A DNA stretch of 64,000 nt, from contig CM041465.1 in the NCBI GenBank assembly GCA_023213395.1, forward strand, positions 58,907,741 through 58,971,740, written 5' to 3'. The notes under the pieces were generated by a model. That model was not told where the DNA came from. It saw nothing but the letters and a program-made list of their open reading frames with translations, and ran no database searches. The stretch is from Cycas panzhihuaensis. Its lineage: Eukaryota > Cycadophyta. The position numbers were made by a program, and so were the translations under genes. Shown here in pieces: positions 11,897 to 22,106 of the stretch (position 1 is its first letter; every line of letters starts with the position of its first letter).

Positions 11897-14159
11897 CCCT
11901 CATCACATCCTAACCTGCATCATACCCGACTGCTGCCCCTCTCCGGAGGCGTCATCTCCTGGTCGGTGTGATCTCTCTCCTGGGGACCACATGCCTCCTA
12001 GACTTCTCTGTAGCCTCCGGGAGCTCCCAGCCTCGTTTCCCCCATCGCGTGGCCTCCTCGGTGTCATCGCCGCTGTGTAGGTATGTGTCCTGTTCTGGCT
12101 CAACCTTGACGTCACTTGATCCACCAGCTGATCGTATCGAGCCTAGATATGATCTCTCTCACCCTCTACTCCCCAGAGTCTCTCCTCCATGCTCCGGAAC
12201 TTCTCCTCCATCCCTCGGAGATGCTCCTAAGGGAACATCTCCCTCACCACAACCTCCACCAACCATTGGATCTCTGTAGTACCTGTAAACCCAACATGCT
12301 ATATGTTAGTATATATCTAGCCACATACCAAACTGAAACCAAATCAAAGCGTGTGAGCATCTGGCTATCAAACAACGAGGAAAGTAAGGCCTCACCTACT
12401 GCGGTACCGGCTCCTCACTTTGTCTGATGGCCTCGCCTGCAGCACTCCACCCATTGCTTGGTGCCTCCTCCTATGCAACTACCTCCACTGCTAGAGCTTG
12501 CATCCCTCCCTTTCCTGGTGGAGCTATCCCCCTACGTCTCTCCACAATCCTCAATCTCTGAGCTCATGTCACAGGCCCCCTCATCTCCTTGACAGTCCCT
12601 GATGGGCCTGCCTCCTCTATAGCTCATGATGGGCTGGCCCCATCTCCTCCATCGCCTCCATCTCCTCCATCACTGCCGTCATCGTCTCCGGGGGCAACTC
12701 CTACCACTCCTGCTTCCTCGTCACTATCCCATCTCATCGCTCAATAGGGATCTGAGTTGTAGTCAGTCATGGTAAGGAGATCTAGCGACATAGCGTCCAC
12801 GGACCTCCTGACGTGTGCTTGATCCTCAACTCCCCTAAACTGGGTTTGCCATTTGTGTACCATGGGTGCCCACTCTAATATGGGGTGTGGTCCCCCTGGT
12901 GGTGCCATTGCTACAAAGTGATTGAAGAACCAGCACTGCAAGAGGGTGCTGTAAGACAATCCACCTCTACCCGCCATCCTAATAGCGTCCAACTGAGCGG
13001 CAAGGTTCACCGCTACGAGGGTGGCCCAATCCAATTGCTCCCCAGCGTTACACCTCTGTACCGCATCGATCCAGCGACCTGGGATGTCTCTATAGTTCTA
13101 TTTCTGGGATATCTGGAACATAAGGCATAGTGTGATCAGCTTCCTCACACGAGGAATCCCAGATATCACCATACTCTGCAGAGGCACTCCTTACCTCTCC
13201 CACCTGTCTTGGCCCATAAAAAACATAGCTGCCTCTCGATGGGCTGCCTTGTTGCTAGGCAATGCTCCTAGCGAGGCTAGTCTCCCTGTCACTGGCAATC
13301 CAAGGATCCACCAGATATGTTTGGGTGTCACTGTCACGTCCCCTACTTGGGGCAGATAGAACACGTGTCTCCGCCTGTCCCAATGCGACACGATGTCTAA
13401 CAACAACCTCTGATCCGATATGTACTGTGGCATCCTTGTGACCTTCAGTAGGCCACATCGCGCCAGGATCTACCGATCCTCCCTTATCATCAACTCTATA
13501 AAACTCAACATAGCCATACCAATGTTCTCGTGGTTCTCCACTGCGATCACCACCTGTAAAAGGCCATCAAATGTGTCAATCTATAGCCAACACCTACTCT
13601 CGGCCTCTTAGGGCTCTCCCTCAGCCTCATTTGGTCGAGACTTGGGGATGCTTGGGGCCTCCTTTTCATTTTTCACTCATTCTATCTTCGCACCGCGTTA
13701 AACTTCGTGGTACCGCTGAGTTTAGGCCAGGTCCCACGACGATCAGGGCCCCGCGGCAAAGATTGTGGCACTGCGATCTTTGCTATGGTGCAAACATCGC
13801 CCCCTAAAAGGGGGGGTTCCCAGACCCAAAAAACCCCAAAAATTCCTTGTGGTAGGCCACAGTTAGGTCCAATAGGACTAGGGCTGCTTAATGCCTTGGT
13901 CCCGCCCCTCTCTGTGTCTAATTCAGACTCTGGGAGGTTATTTTTCGCCCTTAAGGGGCCCAAAAATTACATTAAAATTTCATAAAAAAGAATCAAAACT
14001 CAAATGTGATTTCGAGAGGGGTTTTGGCAATCCACTCACTGGATTAGGCCGTGCGGTTATCATCTCGCTCTCCCAGTCGCACTGGCTGCCTCCTCGCTTC
14101 GATCCAATGGCCAGATCTCTCACTGCGTGTCCCGAAAATGGGGTAGTGCTCCGCTGCAT
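11897..14159 (-). pseudogene. E1 antisense plant mobile domain (PMD) gene, three predicted exons
   Basis: Predicted exon 1 is 14159-14040: ATG, 40 open codons, then donor gtgagt. Exon 2 is 13553-12396 after acceptor ttttacag, in phase with exon 1, and carries the PMD fold: DIVSHWDRRRHVFYLPQVGD, then TPKHIWWILGLPVTG, then LSYSTLLQCWFFNHF and PMVHKWQTQFRGVEDQ. An acidic Gly/Asp tail follows. Intron 2 (12395-12283) runs from gtgagg to tttacag with CTAAC at 12309-12305. Exon 3 has a heptad-like MEEKFRSMEERL...DQLVDQV segment. PMD (Pfam PF10536) is known from host MAIL-type proteins and from transposons; its biochemistry is unclear. Stops at TAG (before ILARCGLLK), TAA (after WER), TAG (after ISQK) and later ones break the frame. 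Homologous exons occur in E2 and E3. Exon borders are my inference. Confidence 0.75.
13690..13785. repeat. Palindromic module inside E1 PMD intron 1
   Basis: Two imperfect palindromes lie close together. One is taaacttcgtggtaccgctg plus agttta, centred on GGTACC at 13709-13714. The second is centred on gtggcactgc with caaagat and atctttg arms (13757-13783). It is homologous to E2 835-945 and related to the LTR module at 2075-2135. It lies within the predicted first intron of the antisense gene, about 450 bases after that gene's TATA box. Confidence 0.65.
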
Positions 14160-14775
14160 AAGGAACGAGCTCTGGATTTCGTACGAGAGCTCGTGAAAAT
14201 GAAATCCTTTTTCGTTCGAGTTTTCTTATATAGGCAGGGCCCCCCTTGGGCACTTCCTCATTTTTCGCCTTTAAAGCAGACTTTAAGACCACATTTTTGC
14301 CCTAGCCAACATTGCTTTCTGGCCCAGTTCCTCTTTTTCTCTCCGTGGTCTCCTTTCGATCGTTTCTCTCGATGCATTAATGATGCCCCAAGTGGCTCAT
14401 TTTTGTCGAAGCCCCCCTTATCTCGTTTTGCGTGCCACTCCCATGCATGCCTGAGTTTATACTCGTTTGGCTCATTTCGCTGTCCTAGACTCGCTTTCAC
14501 AACCTATTTTTGCTCTTAGCACTCCCATAGGGAGTGTCCCCTCTGGCCGGGCACCCCTTTGTGCTTCCTTAAGCCAGTTTGGGCACCCTAAAGGCCCCTT
14601 TTTCCACCATTTTCTTCCCCATTGGTGGGGTAGCTTTCCCTACCTTTAGGTCACCTCATTGCCAGGCCTTCATACCCCTTCATGGCTATCGTTACTAGCC
14701 ACATAGGGTCCTCTTCTTACCTCTTTCTTCAGTTATATTGCACTTCTTTCAGCAAAGAAGTCGTTCTTACTCACG
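14160..14775. other. Divergent intergenic region between PMD and aRNH in E1
   Basis: About 0.6 kb separates two head-to-head genes: PMD to the left on minus and the second RNase H to the right on plus. Besides the minus-strand TATA I see no clear TATA for the plus gene. A pyrimidine tract ending in cag (cacttctttcag, about 14740-14751) could be a splice acceptor for aRNH. Open frames here (14127-14519 plus, 14258-14500 minus) overlap on opposite strands and have no domain. Confidence 0.5.
14226..14232 (-). promoter_or_regulatory. TATA box of the antisense PMD gene in E1
   Basis: Read on the minus strand it is tatataa, 67 bases before the predicted PMD ATG at 14159. That spacing allows a start site about 30 bases downstream and a short leader. 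The block aligns with tatataa at 385 in E2 and tataaaa at 44712-44706 in E3, although surrounding sequence has diverged. This supports an internal promoter antisense to pol. Confidence 0.55.
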
Positions 14776-15194
14776 GCTCTTTTCATTTTCACCGATGGCA
14801 GAAGCCACGGTAATCCTGGTCCTTCTACAACCGCATGGATAATCTGTGATTCCTTTAGGCATGACTACCTATGCTCTAGAATCTTCCTTCCTGAGGCAAC
14901 CAATAATGAAGCTGAGTAAACGGCCATTATTAAAACCTTCACCAACATATTACGTTTCTATCACATACCCGTCATCCTTCTTTGCGACTCCCAAGTAGTG
15001 GCGTCTCATCTCATCCAAGTTACCAGGTGTGGTACCTATGCTTGAGAGCCTTAGCGTCGATCGTGAGGTCACTATTGGCTCACTTCTAGTCCTTCGACAT
15101 TTGCCATATTCCTCGGGCCCTCAATGCTGAGGCTGACAGCCTCGTTCGCCTCATCCTTGAGCATCGCCTCCCTCTTCTCAGTGACTACCTTTGA
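14776..15194 (+). pseudogene. E1 second RNase H of archaeal/bacterial type (aRNH), frameshifted
   Basis: This is an RNase H unrelated to the pol-encoded one, of the type reported as an extra domain in Tat elements. The first catalytic Asp lies in FTDGRSHGNPGPS (14788), Glu in NNEAE (about 14912), Asp in LLCDSQVV (about 14982) and the last Asp in NAEADSLVRLIL (about 15122-15160). A stop follows NNEAE, and a frameshift near 15030 separates the C-terminal third. It sits after integrase and after the antisense PMD gene, not between RT and integrase. E3 has an unbroken copy at 45261-45674. Confidence 0.8.
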
Positions 15195-15549
15195 GAGACT
15201 TGCTTGGCCTGCCCGTTGCCCAAGTCTCTGGCTGCCTTTCTCCCAACTTGTTTGTCTAGTCTGTTGGTTGTCCTTATATTATCCATTGCATTTTAGTGAT
15301 GGGGGCATCCCCCCTTTTTCATTCCTTTCATCTTCAGGTCGACTTCCAGATGACACATAGGCAGCCCCTATGTTGCCCTCGTCTTTGTTTCCCTTATCTA
15401 TGCATTCCGCCACGACACTCACCGACACCCTTGGTCTATATTCTTTTCATGATTTATATATACACATGTGCTACTAACAGTTTTTGGTTGCCAACATTCG
15501 CCATCACACCATGCTTCCAAGCAGTGAGACTCTGCTGCCAATGGGACAG
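15195..15549. other. E1 3' untranslated region and polypurine tract
   Basis: No coding sequence is recognised. The last bases before the LTR, aatgggacag (15540-15549), take the place of the polypurine tract, which is cleaner in E3 (aagggggtag, 46200-46209). The preceding block (ccaacattcgccatcacaccatgct) is also conserved in E3. Confidence 0.6.
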
Positions 15550-18261
15550 TGTTTCTCGGCTATCGGGAATGGACTTGAGACAAGTCAACTTAGGTAAGCA
15601 CATGTATATACTTCTCACTTTTATGCTCACTTTCGCTTGGTAGAAGTTGTTTAGAGTATTGTTTGATGCATGTTTGCTTGTCTTTTGTATGATCACATTG
15701 CCTTCTCTGCTTGATCACATTGCTTGCACCTGCTGCATACTATTTAGCCTATGACGACCCACCATGGGGCACTCCTCAGCGAGTCATGCATCCCATATGA
15801 CACTCAGCTACCCGCAACACCTCCACAACTCCTCAAATATTGTTGTTGGTAGCGATCTGCTCACATCAACACTCCTGTCACCACTTTGAGCCCCCTTCTA
15901 GGTGTGATAGGACCTCTCCGAGACTTGTTTCTCTCTTTCAGCCATTTGCCAGCTACCTGGGCATGAGCTCCCAGCTTGCCAGGCCTCTGCACACCCCTCT
16001 GTTTGGCTTTAGTTCTTGGTTTTATCTTTATTTTGGCTCCACTGCTACAAACTAAGCGGTACCGCGAAGTTTGTCGCGGTACCATGAAGTTTACTGCGGT
16101 GCGACTATCTAAATTTATTTTCTTTAATCCAACGTGGAAATTCTCGCTCTTTTCATGGAATTGCCATGTGGCACCTTCGATTACTCACCCCTACCATAAC
16201 CCTAATTGTTCGTTTAGACTTGGGATGAGTATAAAACCTAAAAACGAATTTATTTTGCTCTCTTTTTCACTCATTTTTGCTCTCTACTCCTCCTTACATT
16301 CTGCTATTTCCCCCAGATCTGCTCCTCTACTCTAGCTCCTCTTTCACAGGTGCATCTACTGCATCTCAGGCCCTACTGTAGCGGCTCCAAGCTTCCCTTT
16401 ATAGGTCCTATTCATGGAAGGAGAATACTCTCAGTGCACCAACAAGCAAGCTCCAGGGACTAAGAGCGGTGTCCACATTTTGCCTCCCTTTCAGCCTAGG
16501 TCTAAAAAGCCTTCTTGACACAAGTTTTTCCTCTGGTTTTTAGTAGAAAAGGACTCTCCTCTTCTGCCCTACAGGTACCCTTTCAACATCCCTTAGGTTT
16601 TCCTGTGATTTCTTTCCTTTATGAGAAGTTCTTTGGTTAATTTTTGCTCCTCTCTTTTCACTCCAAAGGAGCTTATCTCTTTGCTTCCTGTCCTGTACTG
16701 TTTTTCCTCTCTTTTCCTGCAAGCCTACTCTAGGGTGGCTGTGTAAGAGGGTTGCATAAGGTTGGGTGAAGGGAGAAAGGTGGGATCCATCCCCTTGTTG
16801 GCCTTCTCCCCAAGGGTTTACCCTTCCCTTCCTTCCTCTTCCACTCCGTGCCTCCCTCTGGAGTTGGGTTAGGGATAGTGAGAGGCTTATCCCAGTTCTG
16901 AAATCAGCATTGGAATCCCTCACCACACTGGTTTCAAATTTGCACCCTCAGGTTTTGGGTGTCACATAAGCCCCGAAACCTATCCCAGTTCAGTTTTGAT
17001 CTTTGGCTTACCCCAGCGTGACGATTTACTGTTCGTAGCACCTCGTCCCTTGGGTCTACCCGTGCACCATCCCGTTGGTTTGTTATCTCTTCTACTTGCT
17101 ATCCAGAACAGCCATCACACTCTTATCTTTTCCCATTGAGGCTACTTGGAGGTATTTACAGGTAGGTTGGCCATTCCGAGGCTAACCTTCCAATCTTAGT
17201 TATTGCTTGGTGCTGCCTAGATCTGAGATTTGTTCGGTGGTTTTTGGAATACAGTGCATTACTTTTTAGCTTAATTTATTAGCCATCTTTTACATTTATA
17301 TACATATTAGACGTACTTGGTAGCCCCCTTCTCTGGAAGGGAGAAACCTTTTCTTGTGATTGACAGGTTCACAGTGGCGAAAGCACGGAAGAGGTGGACT
17401 TCTTTGATAGGTAGGCCCTTTACTAGTGGTTCTTTCAGTTTCTTCCTTGTCTCCTTTTTTCGCTATTTTGCTTTCACATATAGAGGAAGGTAAGGTAGCC
17501 CCTCATCTATTTTGGTAACCATCTCCAACTAGTCCCACACCCATGTGGCAAGTTCGAGTTGACGAATGCAAAAGGAGTGGAAGGGTGCGATGTTTCATCC
17601 ACGCTTCACTCCCAAGTACGCCTCCTCTCTTTCTTGTCTCTTTTTTGTGCTTTTGATGTTTACTTGCAAACTTTGCATGCTAAGTCACATAAGAAACAAA
17701 AGGGAAATGAACACATCTCTTGCATTCATAAGCTCTTTCTTTTCGTAATTACTTACTTCATATGTAGATAGGACTTATATATGAACCGCGTACTCTTTAA
17801 GCCCCATCTCATCCATACGTAAGACGATTTGTCCCTTAGTCTTACCTTTGATACTTCGCATACTCTTGCTTGACATACTACATAACAACCTAATCCTAGT
17901 CTACATCCCTCTCCTACTTGAGCTAGGCCGTCATATATCACACGTACCTACTTGCACGCTGCCTTCTCCCTCCTGTGAGAAGACACAACCTTCTAGAGTC
18001 CCCCCTCCTCTTCCCGGCCATCCAAGGGATAGGTGGGCCTCCTCCTTTGGGGTAACCCAAGGCCTTGCCTTGCGTCCTCTTTCTGAAGATTACCCTAAGC
18101 TAATTAGGCACCATTCGTGGGTCCCGAACTCATGCTCCAGTGCACGGATGCCCTGCGTGGTGTTCTTTCTTGCCATTAGGATCCCATCTATAACCCAACC
18201 ACTACCATTGATAGTCTATTTCCTTCTAAGCATAGAAGACCATCCCGTAGATGCGAATCTA
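15550..18261 (+). repeat. E1 3' LTR
   Basis: Direct repeat of 1571-4288, starting tgtttctcgg. Its end reads aatcta where the 5' copy has aatcca, so the terminal CA has mutated to TA. The gatgg target duplication starts at the next base (18262). TATA is at 16230-16236 and the palindromic module at about 16047-16105. Confidence 0.93.
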
Positions 18262-18266
18262 GATGG

Positions 18267-20221
18267 CTATGGTGAGGAGATACGAGGCCAGAGAGAGGTT
18301 GGATTAGGCTACCTTGATAGCGATAAATATGGTGGCACAGTTAGACATGATCCAAGTGGTAGGGAGAGGTAATTTTTCATATTTCACCCTACTGCAATAC
18401 TAGTTATTTGATTACTTTAGGGCAATGGCACCACCTAGAGGGCCTCATCGTATCTCAACATGAGTGCCCATGGTACATAGGTGGCAAACTTGGTTAAGGG
18501 GAATCGAGGATCAGGTACACATCAAGAGGTTCATGGAGGCAACATCCTTAAACCTCCTCACCCTGGCAGACTATACAATAGACCCATATTGGGGGGTGTA
18601 TTGGAATAGTGATGATGTAACATGGGAGTTGGGAGATGACCCAGATGAGGGTGGAGATGATGACAGAGGTGATGGGGCAGGCCTATTAGGAGTCACAGGA
18701 GGAGAGGTAGGTCCTTTAAGAGTTATAGGAGGAGAGGCAAATCCTTCAAGAGTTGTAGGAGGGGATAGGCCACTAGCACAGAGAGAGAGAGTAGCAGGTA
18801 GAGCTCCAGAGGCAGTAGTGGCAATGGCAGCAGCATGGAGACTAAAATAACCATAATAGATAGAGAAGAGGAGGTAGGACAGGCCCCAATAGCCCAAGAG
18901 ATAGGAGAGGTGGTATCAGATGTTAGGTAATGTGACAACAATAGTTGGAGGCTAAACTTTTGACATGTTAGCAGCATGGTTTCCCCCCCAAACCTTCCTC
19001 GGGGGGTTCCAAGGGGGGTGGGAGGCCCCCTTGGCTAGGGGAGTGCGGGGGCTGTGGAACGCCCCCCACAAAGAGGGGGTTCGGGGGTGATAGCCCCTGA
19101 CCCAAAAATTTAGCATTGGAAAGTATATTAAATTGTAAAGAGAATCATGGTCATTCGCTCAAAATACCATAGATTCTACGGTCGAGATTTATGCCTTGGA
19201 TGACCCTCTCATGTAGCCCGATTTAGGGCATTTTTCATTATGTTGATAGTGTTCAATATACTGTGAGGTGTTGGGCGGCTGGTTGTTGTTGTTGTGAGCA
19301 CTCTGCTACAGGATTATGTACATTTTCTCTATTCTTTGATAATAAAGATCGATACCTTTCTTGTGTAGATGTTTCCCTAGCACACTGCTAGGGTTTTACC
19401 ATGTTATATTGGGTGTATATGTGATGTTTGGCTTTCTTATTTATTTTATTATTTTATCTCTAGTTTTAAGAACTTACATATTAAATTTTAGTTTTGATTC
19501 CTGTAACTAGTTACAAGAATAGTTTAGATCTTGGTGGTAGTTTAAGGGTTGGGACCTTATCTTCTCAACACCCGAGGTCGAGGAAGGTGGTCCAACAAAT
19601 AAGGGAGCTCCTGTGAAGGAGGTGGTTGTCAGAGTTGAGGAGCCAGCTGTCCCAGGAGGTGAGATACTACCCTTACTCGACATCTTTCGACCACTAGCTG
19701 CTTAGATAGCTTCCTTCAATTTAATTTTGATGCTTTCATATATACATATATATGTATAGACTAACACATGGTATGTGTAGTTTGGCAAGTGCAATAGAGA
19801 TGGGGAGGTTATTGGAGGTGGTAGTCTAGGAAGTATTCCCCCAGGGTCTATGAGGAGGGACAACCTTCCATCTAGGCTAGAGAGGAGCCTCAATCAACAA
19901 GAGCACACACAACATCATTCACCCCATTAATCAGGGCCAGAGATATGTGGGTGACGGAGTCCCAAGGATACCAAGTGAGGGTAGGACAACTATACGAGGA
20001 GTTGGATGGACCCCGCACATAGAAGGACATGCAGTTACCAAGAGGGATACCCTACGAGGCTGGGCCCAGGTGCTAGAGGCCCAGGGAGGAGGAACAACAA
20101 GCAAGGATATAGGGATCTAGATCCAGATCTCCATACTGGAGGAGGGACTCTAGAGAGAAAAGGAGGAGAGGGATTGTATCTAGGCAAAATACAATTAACT
20201 AGTGGAGTAGGTTACCACTAG
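18267..20221 (+). pseudogene. E2 PMD gene, 3' part
   Basis: This continues directly from 1570 once E1 and one gatgg copy are removed: CRWMAMVRRYEARERLD against GRWIDAVQRCNAGEQLD in E1. It includes FSYFTLLQY, then PMVHRWQTWLRGIEDQVHIK and SLNLLTLADYTIDPYW, then an acidic Gly/Asp/Glu tail. An insertion of about 0.6 kb (roughly 18950-19560) interrupts the tail. The exon ends at donor gtgag (19659); intron 2 (19659-19780) has CTAAC at 19761 and acceptor gtgtag, matching E1 in position. The third exon is basic and Ser/Arg-rich near its end. Frame breaks are present (LDW has become LD-stop). Confidence 0.72.
18966..19515. mobile_element. Inserted G-rich/AT-rich block, possible solo LTR
   Basis: Compared with E1, the E2 PMD tail gains about 0.6 kb here. 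The block starts near tgttagcagc and ends near tagttaca. It opens with G- and C-runs that can fold back on each other (18980-19090), then turns AT-rich with an aataaag signal (about 19341-19347). Termini and signals look like a copia-type LTR, but the 5 bases on either side (tgaca, agaat) do not match, so a target duplication is not shown. Exact borders are uncertain; a truncated LTR or another insertion type remains possible. Confidence 0.35.
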
Positions 20222-21212
20222 ATCATCATGAAGTAGGTCTCATACACACACGATAACGACAACCTAGAGGAGGCCTCGGGATGAGGGGAGCGAGTTAGGG
20301 AGCTTAGAGCGGTGCAGGAAGAGCCTAGGAGGCATGTGGTCTCCTAGCGAGGGGTCTTGTAGATGAGGAGATGATACCCCCTCAAGGCAGGACCCTGATG
20401 AGCTAGATACACGATTAGTTTTGAGTAGGAAAGCATTGGACCTTCAGGGAGTTACTCCATATATAGACATATGATTGTACTTTCTCCCTACAAGGATTCC
20501 AACTTCATGAGGATGATGTACTATATGGCTTTGTATAATATGATTCATTATATATATATGTAGATGGGGGTCAATTGTCATCCCATTTGACTGATGATGA
20601 TGGCGTTGTGATGGTTTTATGATGTTGTATTGCTATATTATTTATTTATTTATTTATGCATATGCATAGAGAGATGGATGCATGGAGATATGGGTGCATA
20701 GGTGCATGAGGGATTATTCATCATGATGATTTTAGTTGATTTGTTATATATGGCTTTTGTTGTTAAATCACTTGGATGACACTTGTGTTTCCTTTCATAC
20801 AAGACCACACTTGTAGTGAGTACACACGACCACCATATATGTAGGTAATAGGTACGTAGTGGCTAAGAGAGGGAGATCCACACATGTCCATCAAGGGAGC
20901 ATAATAGATATGCAAAGGAAATAATGGTAAAGAGGGAGTACAGGTACTCAAGCAAGAGGTCCTAGTTGAGGTATGATTCTGAGCTCATGAGCGATGAAAG
21001 TTTATACATCCAATTAGGAGGAGAGGTTTCCCTTGGGAGGGAAACAAAAGGATGCCATAGAAGAGATGGAATTATAAAGGTGAGAGGCCACACTAAGCTG
21101 CCATCCCACCTATGCTTAGGGGGAATGAAGACACACTTAGAGTAGTGGTTTAGGCTCATTTTGGAGTGAGAAAGGAAGAAGGCGGTGCGCCTAATCTACT
21201 CAGGAGTAGGGA
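20222..21212. other. E2 spacer between PMD gene and integrase remnant
   Basis: This is the counterpart of 11156-11890 in E1. The block at 21100-21160 (aatgagcctaaaccactactc read on minus) is conserved with E1 and E3. A tttat repeat lies at about 20637-20656. No coding sequence is recognised. Confidence 0.55.
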
Positions 21213-22106
21213 AGGTCACACATAAAATTCCTTTAGGAACTTACCATTGACAGCCTTCTCAAACTCAAGACCCTTTAGAGTTGCAATCTTGTAGGCATCA
21301 TTATCAAGACTTTTAAGAACAATGAAAGGACCAACCCATTTAGGCCCAAATTTAGACAAGCGATTGTGGAGATACTCTAACTTGATGACATAGTCCCTAG
21401 GATGCAAAGGGTGAGGGCAAAGGCATTTATCGTACATTCTTCACGCCCTAGATTTAGAGGCAAGATTCGCTTGATATGCGATCAAGCATCTCTCATCTAG
21501 AGATTCGAGGTCAAGGAGGCAGGCCTAACGATTGGATTCCTTGTCGATAAGACCTCAAAGGGAAACTCACAAGGAGAGAATTTCAACTTCCAAAGGGAGG
21601 ACTACCTCAGTTCTGTACATGAGGGAGAATGGGGTCATCCCTATGGCTGTGCAGATCGAAGTGTAATATGCCCATAAAACTAAGGGAAGTTGAAGGTGCC
21701 AGTTTTTTTGATATTGAGCAATGATTTTCTTCAAGATGTTTATGAGAGTTTTGTTGAAAGATTTAATGTAGCCATTGGCCTGAGGGTAATAAGGAGAGGA
21801 AGTCTTGTGGGATATCCAAAACTTCTCACAAATCTCATCCATTTCCTTCTTACAAAAGGGAGTTCTATTATCTATGATCAAGATATCAGGAACCCTAAAT
21901 CAACAGATAATATTCTAGTAGACGAAGGTAGCTATCACCTTACCAAAAGTAGAAGACAGGGGGACCACTTTGGCCCATTTAGTAAAGTATTCTATCATAG
22001 TCAAGATAAACTTGTGCTATGACGAAGAAGGAGGGTTATACCTCTAATAAGGTCTAATCCCTATTGGGAGAAAGGCCATGGAGAGATAATAAGGTATAAG
22101 AAGGCA
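21213..22106 (-). pseudogene. int: E2 integrase remnant
   Basis: This keeps only the core and C-terminus: WPFSQ-stop-GLDLIR next to the deletion point, then MIIDNRTPFCKKEMDE (second Asp) and SPYYPQANGYIKSFNKTL, where the catalytic Glu is Lys. The C-terminal GPKWVGPFIVLKSLDNDAYK follows (21216-21437). The zinc region is deleted. Not functional. Confidence 0.82.

Larger units (their letters stand above)
1571..18261 (+). mobile_element. E1: complete Tat/Ogre-type Ty3/gypsy LTR retrotransposon
   Basis: A 16.7 kb element with two LTRs (1571-4288 and 15550-18261). It is flanked by a perfect 5-bp duplication, gatgg (1566-1570 and 18262-18266). Order on the plus strand: LTR, primer-binding site, gag, protease, RT, RNase H, integrase, an antisense PMD gene, a sense archaeal-type RNase H, LTR. 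RT-RNH before integrase places it in Ty3/gypsy; the size, the second RNase H and the primer site point to the Tat lineage. Coding regions carry stops and frameshifts, so it is not autonomous now. It sits inside the PMD gene of E2; removing it with one gatgg copy rejoins that reading frame. By eye the LTRs differ by about 10 percent over their first 285 bases. Boundaries are strong; lineage is inferred from domains. Confidence 0.93.

Noticed and set aside
12741-13433. PMD sequence as a host MAIL-type gene
   Set aside because: It recurs at the same place in three retroelements with shared flanks, so it belongs to the element family here.
14127-14519. 130-codon plus-strand frame and overlapping minus frame 14258-14500
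   Set aside because: Opposite-strand frames over the divergent spacer and PMD exon 1; no domain, not kept in E2 or E3.
19080-19450. A SINE or tRNA-derived element
   Set aside because: No A/B box pattern or 3' tail seen; LTR-like signals fit better, though not proven.
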